From Vibrio ouci (GTDB lineage Bacteria; Pseudomonadota; Gammaproteobacteria; Enterobacterales; Vibrionaceae), in assembly GCF_004551525.1 (NCBI RefSeq), contig NZ_SATR01000015.1:1-64000 (forward strand): DNA of 64,000 bases, written 5' to 3'. A program made the translations under genes and the position numbers. Position 1 is the first letter of the stretch. Each line of letters begins with the position of its first letter. The notes below the pieces were generated by a model. It had not been told where the DNA came from, did no database searches, and worked only from the letters and a program-made list of their open reading frames with translations. This document shows positions 39,792 through 50,050 of the stretch, piece by piece.

Positions 39792-40773
39792 ACGTATTAT
39801 TGTCACCGCTGGTGAGCCGGCGGGTATTGGGCCAGACTTAGTACTGGCTCAGTCCAAAGAAAGCTGGAATCACCAAATTGTGGTTTGCGCTGACAAAACA
39901 ATGTTAGCAGAGCGCGCGCAACAACTTGGTATTGATGTCGAACTGATTGACTATCAACCCGATGCCCCGATTGTGGCGCAAAGAGCGGGGACTTTAGTGG
40001 TTGACCATATTCCACTAGCAAGCGGCGCTGTCGCCGGCCAACTTGACGAAGCCAATGGTCATTACGTATTAAATACACTAGAAAGAGCCGCTTTAGGCTG
40101 TATGAATGGTGAATTTGATGCTATTGTCACCGGCCCTGTGCACAAGGGGGTAATTAACCGCGCAGGTGTAGCCTTCAGCGGTCATACCGAGTTCTTTGCT
40201 GAGAAGTCGAATACCCCGTTAGTCGTTATGATGTTAGCAACCGAAGGGCTACGTGTCGCTCTAGTTACAACACACATTCCATTAGCGTATGTGTCTCAAG
40301 CAGTAACAGAAGAAAGACTCGAAAAAATCATTGCGATTTTGCATAAAGATCTGGTAGAGAAGTTCGCTATCTCTTCACCTAATATCTATGTATGTGGACT
40401 TAATCCACATGCCGGAGAAGATGGTGTGCTCGGCAAGGAAGAGATCGAGACAATCACTCCAACATTAGACAAGCTGCGTCAACGTGATGGGTTCAACCTA
40501 ATTGGTCCGTTACCCGCTGATACTATCTTCAATGAAAAGTACCTTGAAGATGCTGACGCAGTGCTTGGAATGTACCACGATCAGGTACTTCCTGTACTAA
40601 AATACAAAGGCTTTGGTCGCTCGGTTAATATTACCTTGGGGCTGCCATTTATCAGGACCTCCGTTGATCACGGCACTGCGCTTGACCTTGCAGGAACAGG
40701 CAAAGCAGATACAGGAAGCTTCCGAACGGCTTTAGCTCATGCCATTGAGCTAGTCGATAAGAAATCGAAATAA
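39781..40773 (+). CDS. pdxA: 4-hydroxythreonine-4-phosphate dehydrogenase PdxA
   Basis: PdxA oxidises 4-phosphohydroxythreonine in DXP-dependent pyridoxal phosphate synthesis. The start is taken at [19 protein letters not shown] (39781), inside the surA 3' end, giving 330 aa; an alternative start 18 bp upstream is unlikely. The substrate and metal-binding motifs [33 protein letters not shown] and [11 protein letters not shown] are present. The order surA-pdxA-rsmA-apaG-apaH is the classic enterobacterial one. Confidence 0.96.
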   Translation: MNCKRIIVTAGEPAGIGPDLVLAQSKESWNHQIVVCADKTMLAERAQQLGIDVELIDYQPDAPIVAQRAGTLVVDHIPLASGAVAGQLDEANGHYVLNTLERAALGCMNGEFDAIVTGPVHKGVINRAGVAFSGHTEFFAEKSNTPLVVMMLATEGLRVALVTTHIPLAYVSQAVTEERLEKIIAILHKDLVEKFAISSPNIYVCGLNPHAGEDGVLGKEEIETITPTLDKLRQRDGFNLIGPLPADTIFNEKYLEDADAVLGMYHDQVLPVLKYKGFGRSVNITLGLPFIRTSVDHGTALDLAGTGKADTGSFRTALAHAIELVDKKSK

Positions 40774-40785
40774 CTTGAGAATACT

Positions 40786-41592
40786 ATGAGAAACGATGTC
40801 CACTTAGGGCACAAGGCGAGAAAACGCTTTGGTCAAAACTTCCTTAACGATCCATACATCATTGATGGAATTGTCTCCTCGATCAACCCTAAACCAGGTC
40901 AAAACCTAGTTGAAATTGGTCCTGGCCTTGGTGCAATCACAGAGCCTGTAGGAAAGGAAGTCGACAAGTTTACCGTTATTGAACTTGACCGCGATCTCGC
41001 TGAACGTCTACGCAATCACCCAGAACTTGGTGATAAGCTGACGATTCATGAAGGTGATGCGATGCGCTTTGACTTTACTCAGCTAGTAAAGCCAAACAAT
41101 AAGCTACGTATTTTTGGTAACCTGCCATACAACATCTCAACACCATTGATGTTCCACCTTTTTGAGTTCCATAAAGACATTCAAGACATGCACTTTATGC
41201 TACAAAAAGAAGTGGTCAACCGCCTAGCGGCAGGCCCTGGCACAAAAGCTTATGGTCGCCTTACGGTAATGGCGCAATACTTCTGTAAAGTCGTGCCTGT
41301 ACTTGAAGTACCACCAACTGCATTCGTACCGCCACCAAAAGTCGATTCAGCGGTCGTTCGTCTAGTACCTTATGAAGAGATCCCTCACCCAGTAAGCGAT
41401 CTTAAATACCTCGACCGAGTATGTCGTGAAGGCTTCAACCAGCGTCGTAAAACAGTAAGAAATTGCTACAAAGGCTTACTAAGCGCTGAGGTCCTGGAAG
41501 AGCTAGGCATTAACCCAAGTATGCGCCCAGAGAACCTAACCTTGGTTCAATTCGTTGATATGGCGAACTGGTTAGCTGCCAACAGCAAATAG
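40786..41592 (+). CDS. rsmA: 16S rRNA (adenine1518/1519-N6) dimethyltransferase RsmA (KsgA)
   Basis: RsmA dimethylates A1518 and A1519 in helix 45 of 16S rRNA as a late checkpoint of 30S assembly; its loss gives kasugamycin resistance. The 268-aa protein has [13 protein letters not shown] at the N-terminus, the SAM-binding [15 protein letters not shown], the catalytic [16 protein letters not shown] and the C-terminal helical domain. It is 12 bp after pdxA. Confidence 0.97.
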   Translation: MRNDVHLGHKARKRFGQNFLNDPYIIDGIVSSINPKPGQNLVEIGPGLGAITEPVGKEVDKFTVIELDRDLAERLRNHPELGDKLTIHEGDAMRFDFTQLVKPNNKLRIFGNLPYNISTPLMFHLFEFHKDIQDMHFMLQKEVVNRLAAGPGTKAYGRLTVMAQYFCKVVPVLEVPPTAFVPPPKVDSAVVRLVPYEEIPHPVSDLKYLDRVCREGFNQRRKTVRNCYKGLLSAEVLEELGINPSMRPENLTLVQFVDMANWLAANSK

Positions 41593-41605
41593 TTTAAGCT
41601 AAAAT

Positions 41606-41643
41606 AAAAAGGTGATAGACCATTGGTTTATCACCTTTTTTGA
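41606..41643 (+). terminator. Intrinsic terminator between rsmA and apaG
   Basis: GGTGATA/TATCACC stem extended by A/T pairs, followed by TTTTTT. It lies in the 69-bp gap, so apaG-apaH may also have their own promoter. Confidence 0.75.
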
Positions 41644-41661
41644 CTTTATTAAGGAGTTTAT

Positions 41662-42039
41662 ATGGAAGCTACCCCTTGTATCAAAGTCCAAGTTCATACC
41701 AAATACATTCCGGATCAGTCTCAACCTGATGCTAAACGCTATGTATTTGCCTACATTATTACCATTAAGAATCTAAGCCAGCAGAACGTCCAGTTGATGA
41801 GCCGCCGTTGGTTGATTACTGACTCCAACGGCAGACAAATGACCGTTGAGGGCGAAGGTGTCGTCGGTCAGCAGCCCTTTATTTCCCCTAATGACGAATA
41901 TACCTATAACAGTGGTACTGTGATTGAAACGCCTGTCGGAGTGATGCAAGGTCAATACATCATGCATGATGAAGGCGGCAAAGAGTTCATAGCCGAAATC
42001 GATCCTTTCAGGCTCGCGATTCCCAATATACTTAACTAG
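41662..42039 (+). CDS. apaG: ApaG domain protein
   Basis: ApaG is a small fibronectin-III-like protein associated with cobalt/magnesium phenotypes in Salmonella; its biochemical role is unresolved. The 125-aa product has the core [40 protein letters not shown] and [18 protein letters not shown] motifs and is typical in length. AAGGAG lies 8 nt before the start. apaH follows after 9 bp. Confidence 0.95.
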   Translation: MEATPCIKVQVHTKYIPDQSQPDAKRYVFAYIITIKNLSQQNVQLMSRRWLITDSNGRQMTVEGEGVVGQQPFISPNDEYTYNSGTVIETPVGVMQGQYIMHDEGGKEFIAEIDPFRLAIPNILN

Positions 42040-42048
42040 GACAACTCA

Positions 42049-42855
42049 TTGGCTAATTACATTGTTGGTGACTTACAAGGTTGCTTTGACGAACTGCTTC
42101 TTTTACTTCAGCAAGCTGAATTTGATGCTAGTGAAGATACCTTGTGGATTGCCGGAGATTTAGTTGCCCGCGGACCAAAGTCACTCGAAGTATTACGCTT
42201 TATTCGTTCTCTTGGTGACAGTGCAAAAGTCATTTTAGGCAATCATGACCTTCACTTATTAGCTGTATCATTAGGCTTATTTAAGGTCAAAGAGAAAGAT
42301 CAAACCGCGCCAATCTTTAATGCTGAAGATAAAGATGAGCTGTTAGATTGGCTTCGTCAGCAACCTTTGATGGCAGAACATGACGAGTTTATTATGTGTC
42401 ACGCGGGCATTTCTCCGCAATGGACGCTAGAAGATGCTCGCAAAGCAAACAAACAGATCACAGAAATTCTACGCAGTGAAGATTGGCAATGGCTGATCGA
42501 AAATATGTACGCCAACCAACCTGATCTTTGGAGTGAAAGCCTCAATGGTATTGAGCGCTATCGTTATATTATCAACGCTTTCACCAGAATGCGTTTTTGC
42601 TTTCCTGATGGGCGTTTAGATATGGAGTGCAAGCTTCCACCTAAACAGGTCAACGATGGCTCACTGATCCCTTGGTTCCAACTTAATAGCCGCATTAGCC
42701 TCGATAAACCTGTGTTATTTGGCCACTGGGCAGCGTTAGAAGGCTATGAAGGTGAAGAGGTTATCGGTTTAGACACCGGCTGTGTTTGGGGTGGGCATTT
42801 AACTATGCTGAGATGGGAAGATAAGCAGTTTTTTACTCAGGAAGCCTTGCGTTAA
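42049..42855 (+). CDS. apaH: Diadenosine tetraphosphatase (symmetrical) ApaH
   Basis: ApaH cuts Ap4A to two ADP and also removes Np4 caps from bacterial mRNA. The 268-aa metallophosphatase begins with a TTG codon at 42049 (preceded by TAGGACAACTCA). The metal-binding motifs are all present: VGDLQGCFDE, IAGDLVARGPKSLEV, LGNHDLHLLAVS and the downstream CHAGISPQW. It closes the surA-to-apaH series; a repeat copy, not a classical terminator, follows. Confidence 0.96.
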   Translation: MANYIVGDLQGCFDELLLLLQQAEFDASEDTLWIAGDLVARGPKSLEVLRFIRSLGDSAKVILGNHDLHLLAVSLGLFKVKEKDQTAPIFNAEDKDELLDWLRQQPLMAEHDEFIMCHAGISPQWTLEDARKANKQITEILRSEDWQWLIENMYANQPDLWSESLNGIERYRYIINAFTRMRFCFPDGRLDMECKLPPKQVNDGSLIPWFQLNSRISLDKPVLFGHWAALEGYEGEEVIGLDTGCVWGGHLTMLRWEDKQFFTQEALR

Positions 42856-42876
42856 AACCAAGGCTACAGAGAATGC

Positions 42877-42963
42877 GCTATCCTCACGATGAGCAACAAG
42901 GGAGAGAGCTAGAAAGTCGTCAATAGATTCCCTACTCTCTCCTTCGTCGCTTTATGGAATGAC
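42877..42963. repeat. Shortened copy of the dispersed palindromic element
   Basis: The right arm (TAGATTCCCTACTCTCTCC to CTTTATGGAATGAC) matches the other copies; the left arm is shortened and diverged (GCTATCCTC). It lies between the convergent 3' ends of apaH and folA, where no other terminator is evident. Confidence 0.75.
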
Positions 42964-43004
42964 GATAATTTAATGCCTAATAATTGGAGTGACGGAGCTA
43001 TAAG

Positions 43005-43487
43005 CTAGCTTCTTTCCAATACGACAAAACGCATATCATAAGCATTCTTTTCATCTGCAGAATAATCCTCAGAGTAAGTCTCTTTAAACTCACCACCCCA
43101 AGCTGGGAACTGAGTATCGCCTTGAATCTCTGCTTCAATATGAGTGACGTACAATTTATTAGCTTTAGGTAGGCAAGCTTCATAGATAGTACCACCACCA
43201 ATGATCATCACCTCATCGACAGAACCAACAGCCGCTAGCGCCTCATCAATCGAGGTCACTGTGGTTACCCCTTCAATCACCAGTAAAGCATCACGACTGA
43301 TCACAATGTTCTGACGCCCCGGTAATGGGCGACCAATTGAGTCATAAGTTTTACGCCCCATCACAACGGGCTTGCCCATAGTGCAGCGCTTAAACCAAGC
43401 AAAGTCAGCAGGAAGATGCCATGGCATTTGATTGTCTATTCCAATAATTCGATCTTGTGCCATTGCGGCGATCATACTAATGATCAT
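43005..43487 (-). CDS. folA: Dihydrofolate reductase
   Basis: FolA reduces dihydrofolate with NADPH and is the target of trimethoprim. The 160-aa protein has the chromosomal DHFR landmarks: IAAMAQDRIIGIDNQMPWHLPAD with the catalytic acidic residue in the helix that follows, VVMGRKTYDSIGRPLPGR, and the NADPH-binding IIGGGTIYEACLP. It is convergent with apaH. The yjjPB-like exporter genes lie upstream on the same strand. Confidence 0.97.
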   Translation of the reverse strand: MIISMIAAMAQDRIIGIDNQMPWHLPADFAWFKRCTMGKPVVMGRKTYDSIGRPLPGRQNIVISRDALLVIEGVTTVTSIDEALAAVGSVDEVMIIGGGTIYEACLPKANKLYVTHIEAEIQGDTQFPAWGGEFKETYSEDYSADEKNAYDMRFVVLERS

Positions 43488-43505
43488 TTCCTTACTCCTC
43501 AGGAC

Positions 43506-43979
43506 TTATACGATGGGTTTGCGGCGATAGAATAGCAAGCCTGGCATAGCTAAGCCAACCGCTAAACCTGCAATAATAAACATCGCCTTAAGGAAGTTCT
43601 CCATTAACATCGCGACCAACTCTGGAGAGTAACCTTGATTATTGAGTTCCACCAAAGCGATCATCGCTTTAAAGGCAAACACACCTGGAACCATAGGAAT
43701 CAAGGCTGCGACGGTAAACACTTTTGGGTGAGCCAAAAAACGTGCAGACCAATGAATGCCTACCATACTGACGATGATTGCAGCAAAGAAGGTCGCCCAT
43801 TCAATGGGAATACCAAAGTGCATCATTAAATAACGCGAGCCATGACCTATCGCACCACCTAGAGCGCAATAAACTAATGCCTTTTGCGGCACATTAAAGA
43901 CTAGAGCAAAGCCCACGGCAGGAATCGCGGCAAAAAACATATCGTTTAGCAGACCGAACAATAGATCCAAGTTGATCAT
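43506..43979 (-). CDS. ThrE-type exporter small subunit (YjjB-like)
   Basis: A 157-aa membrane protein of the DUF3815/ThrE C-terminal family (E. coli YjjB), with about five hydrophobic helices. YjjP and YjjB together correspond to the single threonine/serine exporter ThrE of Corynebacterium. In E. coli YjjPB has been linked to succinate export. The ATG at 43979 overlaps the yjjP stop as ATGA, which fixes the start; an ATG three codons upstream lies inside the other gene. The substrate here cannot be read from sequence. Confidence 0.85.
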   Translation of the reverse strand: MINLDLLFGLLNDMFFAAIPAVGFALVFNVPQKALVYCALGGAIGHGSRYLMMHFGIPIEWATFFAAIIVSMVGIHWSARFLAHPKVFTVAALIPMVPGVFAFKAMIALVELNNQGYSPELVAMLMENFLKAMFIIAGLAVGLAMPGLLFYRRKPIV

Positions 43980-44743
43980 ACTACCCACCCCGACACACCA
44001 ACGAGACTCATAGCTGCAACAATTCCTAGACTGGTTGCGAGAGTCAGCAGACTTGCCATGACAAATCGAGCGATGCCCATATTGATGTAGCCCTTAAGCA
44101 TATCCGCAACGGAATTGATCAACGGGAAACCAGGAACCAACATCAGCACCGAAGAAGCCATCACTAATGATGGTGAGTTACCTAACTGGTAAATCACCGC
44201 TTGAGCTGATACCACTGTGGTAACAAACGCAGTAGCCGTGAAGTTCATTAATGGATTGAAATGGCGATGGCCAATTTCTTGCCTCACTACCATACCTGTT
44301 GAGGAAGCAATGAAAGTCATCGCAAATACCACCCAATCGCCACCAGCTAAATGGCTAAAAGCGGCACAAGATAGACCAATCATGAAAACCACTAACCAGC
44401 GGTTATAACGTTCAGGGCTGATACCATTGAGTTTTTCCTGGGCGAGTGAATAATCGATGATGCCACGTTCGAGCATGATGCAGATACGTTGAACTTGGGT
44501 AATCGCCCACATATTAATGCCGCGATCGGGACAGCGGCGAGCAGTGGTGATGCAGTGCTCTTGATAAACGGTAGTGACGACTAATGAACTGGCGGACAAC
44601 GACACTTCAACTTCGTCCATACCAGCTGCTAAGCCAAAGCGACGCATTAGGTCACCAACGAGAGTGCTTTCTGCTCCATGAGCCAAAAGCATTTGCCCTG
44701 CTTGGGCGATTAAACGAGACACAGCTCGTTGCTTGGATGCCAT
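43976..44743 (-). CDS. ThrE-type exporter large subunit (YjjP-like)
   Basis: A 255-aa protein of the ThrE N-terminal family (DUF1212; E. coli YjjP). A soluble N-terminal part (QAGQMLLAHGAESTLVGDLMRRF, with EVSLSASSLVVTTV) resembles the family's conserved domain. It is followed by about five membrane helices from residue 125 on (WLVVFMIGLSCAAFSHLAGG). It is coupled by a 4-bp overlap to the yjjB-like gene, so the pair probably forms one transporter for small organic or amino acids. Confidence 0.87.
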   Translation of the reverse strand: MASKQRAVSRLIAQAGQMLLAHGAESTLVGDLMRRFGLAAGMDEVEVSLSASSLVVTTVYQEHCITTARRCPDRGINMWAITQVQRICIMLERGIIDYSLAQEKLNGISPERYNRWLVVFMIGLSCAAFSHLAGGDWVVFAMTFIASSTGMVVRQEIGHRHFNPLMNFTATAFVTTVVSAQAVIYQLGNSPSLVMASSVLMLVPGFPLINSVADMLKGYINMGIARFVMASLLTLATSLGIVAAMSLVGVSGWVV

Positions 44744-44813
44744 GATTCTATCCTACTCCTTTAGAATGCACCTATTTTGCAGAGAAATGCTCAGGCATGA
44801 TTTGATATAGACA

Positions 44814-44842
44814 CAAAAAAGCCGCAATAAACATTGCGGCTT
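44814..44842 (-). terminator. Intrinsic terminator after obgE
   Basis: AAGCCGCAAT/ATTGCGGCTT 10-bp stem with a 4-nt loop, followed on the minus strand by TTTTGTG. Confidence 0.88.
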
Positions 44843-44858
44843 AAACTTTTCTTAACTG

Positions 44859-46334
<1,476 letters not shown>

Positions 46335-46592
46335 TTACTCAGCTTCGATGCTAACGAATTTACGGTTTTTAGGACCTTTCACTTCGAATTTCACTTTACC
46401 TTCAGTAAGAGCGAAAAGAGTGTGGTCTTTACCGATACCAACGTTAGTACCAGCGTGGAACTTAGTACCACGTTGACGAACAATGATGTTACCTGCAAGA
46501 ACAGACTCACCACCGAAACGCTTAACACCTAGACGTTTGCTTTCTGAATCGCGGCCGTTACGAGTAGAACCACCAGCTTTTTTGTGTGCCAT
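46335..46592 (-). CDS. rpmA: 50S ribosomal protein L27
   Basis: L27 reaches into the peptidyl transferase centre with its N-terminal tail. The 85-aa protein begins [16 protein letters not shown] with no extra N-terminal extension, so no proteolytic processing of the Firmicutes type is needed. [22 protein letters not shown] is the family signature. It is 20 bp after rplU. Confidence 0.98.
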   Translation of the reverse strand: MAHKKAGGSTRNGRDSESKRLGVKRFGGESVLAGNIIVRQRGTKFHAGTNVGIGKDHTLFALTEGKVKFEVKGPKNRKFVSIEAE

Positions 46593-46612
46593 TGTTAAAC
46601 TCTCCTAATCGA

Positions 46613-46924
46613 TTAAGCGTTGATACCAGTGATTTTCACTTCCGTGAACCACTGACGGTGACCAGCCTGTTTGCGAGAATGCTTACGACGACGGAATTTA
46701 ACGATTTTAACTTTATCGCCACGACCGTGTTGTACAACTTCTGCAACTACTTTGCCGCCCTCTACAAGAGGAGCACCAACTTTAATGTCTTCACCGTTAG
46801 CAACAAGAAGAACTTTATCAAATTCAACAGTTGCACCAGTTTCAACGTCTAATTTCTCTAAACGAAGAGTTTGACCTTCGCTTACACGGTGTTGTTTACC
46901 ACCAGATTGGAAAACAGCGTACAT
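46613..46924 (-). CDS. rplU: 50S ribosomal protein L21
   Basis: L21 binds 23S rRNA. The 103-aa protein begins [18 protein letters not shown] and contains the signature [20 protein letters not shown]. It is the first gene of rplU-rpmA and is divergent from ispB, with a good promoter upstream at 47007-47035. Confidence 0.98.
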   Translation of the reverse strand: MYAVFQSGGKQHRVSEGQTLRLEKLDVETGATVEFDKVLLVANGEDIKVGAPLVEGGKVVAEVVQHGRGDKVKIVKFRRRKHSRKQAGHRQWFTEVKITGINA

Positions 46925-47006
46925 ATCTTACTCCGCTTTTTCCGCACAGCCGTATGCTATTTGAGCATCAAGGGTGTGCGCTAAACTAATCATCAATAGG
47001 GCGCAG

Positions 47007-47035
47007 ATTCTACAGAAAGGTCGCACCTATGACAA
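47007..47035 (-). promoter_or_regulatory. Promoter of rplU-rpmA
   Basis: On the minus strand, TTGTCA (47035-47030) and TAGAAT (47012-47007) are 17 bp apart; transcription would start near 47000, leaving a leader of about 76 nt before rplU. Confidence 0.6.
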
Positions 47036-47192
47036 GCCATATTTTGAAAAAATTGGCGAAAAGCTAATCGCCAATGAAAAGTGCCGAGATCATGCCCGTT
47101 AAGCATGTATTAATCAACGTTTTTTAGTGTATTATTCAGCAAATAAACTCGATAAGAATACCTTACAAGTTCTAACTTCAGCCGGATTTACA

Positions 47193-48164
47193 ATGGATTT
47201 TAAAGCTATCCAAGCACTCACCGCCAAAGACATGGCAAAAGTGAACGAAACAATTCACGCACAACTCAACTCTGATGTCTCTTTAATCAATCAACTGGGT
47301 TTCTACATCGTTAGCGGTGGTGGTAAACGCATTCGCCCTCTTTTGGCTGTTTTATCTGCAAGAGCCCTAGGCTACCAAGGTGAAGCACATACAACTTCTG
47401 CAGCGTTTATCGAATTCATCCATACTGCGACACTGCTTCATGATGATGTTGTTGATGAGTCCGACATGCGCCGTGGTAAAGCGACAGCCAATGCAGCCTT
47501 TGGTAATGCTGCAAGCGTGTTGGTTGGCGACTTTATTTATACACGCTCATTTCAGATGATGACCGAGCTAGGATCTTTAAAGATCCTTAAGCTGATGAGT
47601 GATGCGGTGAACGTCATCGCCGAGGGTGAAGTTCAACAGTTAATGAACTGCAACAACCCTGACACGACAGAAGAAAGCTACATGCAGGTCATCTATTCTA
47701 AAACGGCCCGCCTGTTCGAAGCAGCAACACAAATTGGCGCAATTCTTAATGACGCCCCAGAAGAAGTCGAACTTGCACTGCAGAACTACGGCAAATACTT
47801 GGGTACTGCGTTCCAGCTTATTGATGATGTGATGGATTACACATCGGATGGCGATGAGATGGGCAAAAACGTTGGTGATGATCTTGCGGAAGGTAAGCCT
47901 ACCCTACCACTGCTTTATGCAATGAAAAACGGCACGGCAGAGCAAACCGCAATGATTCGTGAAGCGATAGAGAAAGCGAATGGAATGGAGCGCCTGAACG
48001 ATATTCTGGAAGCGATGGAGCAAACTGGCTCGCTAGAATACACTCGCCAAAAAGCTTATCAAGAAGCAGATAAAGCCATTGCGGAGCTAAGCGTATTGGC
48101 AGAGTCGGAGTACAAGCAAGCACTCGTTACCATTGCGCATATGGCTGTACATCGCACCAGCTAG
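47193..48164 (+). CDS. ispB: Octaprenyl diphosphate synthase IspB
   Basis: IspB extends farnesyl diphosphate to the octaprenyl side chain of ubiquinone and menaquinone. The frame opens at 47127, but the family starts MDFKAIQALTAKDMA, so the ATG at 47193 is chosen: 323 aa, the same as E. coli. The two aspartate-rich motifs are LLHDDVVDESDMRRG and QLIDDVMDYTSD, with GGGKRIRPLL near the N-terminus. It is divergent from rplU and followed by two hairpin terminators. Confidence 0.96.
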   Translation: MDFKAIQALTAKDMAKVNETIHAQLNSDVSLINQLGFYIVSGGGKRIRPLLAVLSARALGYQGEAHTTSAAFIEFIHTATLLHDDVVDESDMRRGKATANAAFGNAASVLVGDFIYTRSFQMMTELGSLKILKLMSDAVNVIAEGEVQQLMNCNNPDTTEESYMQVIYSKTARLFEAATQIGAILNDAPEEVELALQNYGKYLGTAFQLIDDVMDYTSDGDEMGKNVGDDLAEGKPTLPLLYAMKNGTAEQTAMIREAIEKANGMERLNDILEAMEQTGSLEYTRQKAYQEADKAIAELSVLAESEYKQALVTIAHMAVHRTS

Positions 48165-48508
48165 CTCTACCTCTATATAGAGAAAAAGCCTGAGTACTCA
48201 CTCAGGCTTTTTAATATCTGACATATACAACAACGGGAACCTAAGGTTCCCGTTTTACCTCTTAAGGTGAGGTATTCCAGATCAGCAAAAACGAAGGTAA
48301 TTTGGCTGCTATCCTCACTAAGGTCTAACGCCTGTATGTCACAGTGATAGCGATACCCGCATATAAAACTTAGCAACTAAACTTTAGGTTAGATACGAAA
48401 TTAGTATGTTTTGTGAGCGATATATTTTTTAGATTAATTAAATAATCATTATTACACCGTATAAGCCAAAAAACGCCAAATTCTTACCGCTGTCACTAAA
48501 GTGCCCTC
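48165..48508. other. Gap with two or three consecutive hairpins and AT-rich sequence
   Basis: This 344-bp gap starts with the ispB terminator (48183-48212) and a second perfect hairpin (48232-48254: AACGGGAACC, TAA loop, GGTTCCCGTT, then TTACC). A short ACCTC/GAGGT stem follows at 48257-48273. From about 48370 to 48480 the DNA is very AT-rich. No reading frame here continues the truncated acyltransferase downstream; an in-frame TAA at 48497 closes its frame. Confidence 0.7.
48183..48212 (+). terminator. Intrinsic terminator after ispB
   Basis: AAAGCCTGAG/CTCAGGCTTT stem with a TACTCA loop, flanked by A and T runs. Confidence 0.9.
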
Positions 48509-49795
48509 TTGTTTCATCTATTAGTCGACAAAAAGAGCAATAAAGTGACCGACAAAGCTTGGAGTCATTCCGTTAGTCGCTTAATTAGAAAATCACGTGC
48601 GACCTCAGTGCCTATATTCATTGAAGGACAAAACTCCAAGCGATTCTATCTAGCAGGTAAAGTCCACCCTCTACTTAAAACCTTATTACTCGGCCGAGAA
48701 CTACTCAATAAGAGCAATGAAAAGATCCAGCTCTCTATTGGTACAGCGATCAAATATAAAGAAGTGAATGGATTGTCTGACGAGCAAATGACTAGCTACC
48801 TGCGTCTCAATACCTATCTTCAGCAAGAAGGTACTATTCACTCGTCACCAGCGGATATTAAAACTCCGCCAGTTCCGATCAACGATCCTGTTGCACTCCA
48901 AGATCAACTTAATGATCTTGCAGCACTTGAACGTGAACATCTACTACTCAGAAGCGGTGAGTTCGATGTTTATTGCACGGAATCTGAACGTATTCCTTCG
49001 ATCATGCATGAAATTGGGCGGCTGCGTGAAATCAACTTCCGAAAAGCTGGAGAAGGTACGGGGAGAAATCTCGACATAGATAAGTACGATCGAGACTATC
49101 TGCAGCTATTTATATGGGATCGCGAAAACCAAGCTCTGGTTGGTGCTTATCGCCTTGGATTGGTAGATAAACTGATCGACAAACACGGTATTTCAGGCCT
49201 TTACTCACGCACTTTATTTCATTTCGAGCAACCTTTTATCAATAGCATGGGACCGGCTATCGAGATGGGACGCTCGGTGATCGATGAAAAGTACCAAAAA
49301 TCGATGGCGCCATTACTGCTGCTTTGGAAAGGAATCGCTGCCTATGTAGAGCGAAACCCAAAATACACTCATCTATTTGGCCCGGTCAGTATCAGCAATG
49401 ACTATAGCGAACGAACCAGGCAGCTACTAGCGGAAACCATGACCCTTCATCATTATCACCCTGAGATAGCCGAATTTGTCACCCCTTCCAACCCTCTGCC
49501 GCTACAAGATAAGAATTGGAATACATCCATGCTTACCGCACTGAGTGACATGCAATTACTCTCACGCCTGATTGCAAGAATAGATGAAGGGAAAAATGTC
49601 CCTGTGCTACTGCGTCAGTACCTAGGGCTGAACGGCAAGCTGATCTCTTTCAATGTTGATCCTTGCTTTAATAACGCACTAGACGGATTGATCATGGTCG
49701 ATCTTCGCCAAGTACCACTGAGAACACTGGCGCGCTATATGGGCTCAATTCAAGCTGAGCACTATTTAAAACAACATGGTCAGCTACGCAATTGA
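48509..49795 (+). pseudogene. PlsC-GNAT (OlsB-like/hemolysin-family) acyltransferase lacking its N-terminus
   Basis: The 428-aa product matches the last two parts of a two-domain lipid acyltransferase. Residues about 25-110 (SVPIFIEGQNSKRF ... GRELLNKSNEKIQLSIG) look like the C-terminal half of a PlsC/LPLAT domain. Residues about 150-420 look like the OlsB-type GNAT domain (MHEIGRLREINFRKAGEGTG, WDRENQALVGAYRLG, GPAIEMGRSVIDEKYQ), as in proteins annotated putative hemolysin. The PlsC half with HxxxxD is missing. A TAA in the same frame lies at 48497, just before the first possible start (TTG 48509; GTG at 48545 is an alternative). The GNAT domain is intact, so a shortened active protein cannot be ruled out. 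Confidence 0.6.
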
Positions 49796-49807
49796 TTGAA
49801 CCAAGAT

Positions 49808-49837
49808 GTGCTGCGTGACCTAGGCAGCACTTCTCTT
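49808..49837 (+). terminator. Weak terminator hairpin after the acyltransferase
   Basis: GTGCTGC/GCAGCAC stem with a 9-nt loop, followed by TTCTCTT. Confidence 0.5.
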
Positions 49838-50050
49838 ATCAAGTTACTTTCCCTTCTCAATAACTTTTTACTGCGTCAATGCATCAACCATCTAATAAAA
49901 TCCAGTTATTTAAACTAGCAAAACATTTGTTTCTAGAGCCTCTATCTATTACCCCCTCTATATAGAAGCAAAATTCAGATTGACGAAAAATCAAACAGGA
50001 TAAAAGCTAGCGGCATATAACAATCACAATGATAAGGAAGTCATTACGTC

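Noticed and set aside
48440..48458. Fur box in the gap before the acyltransferase
   Set aside because: AATAATCATTATT is palindromic, but the 19-bp match is only about 12 bases in very AT-rich sequence.
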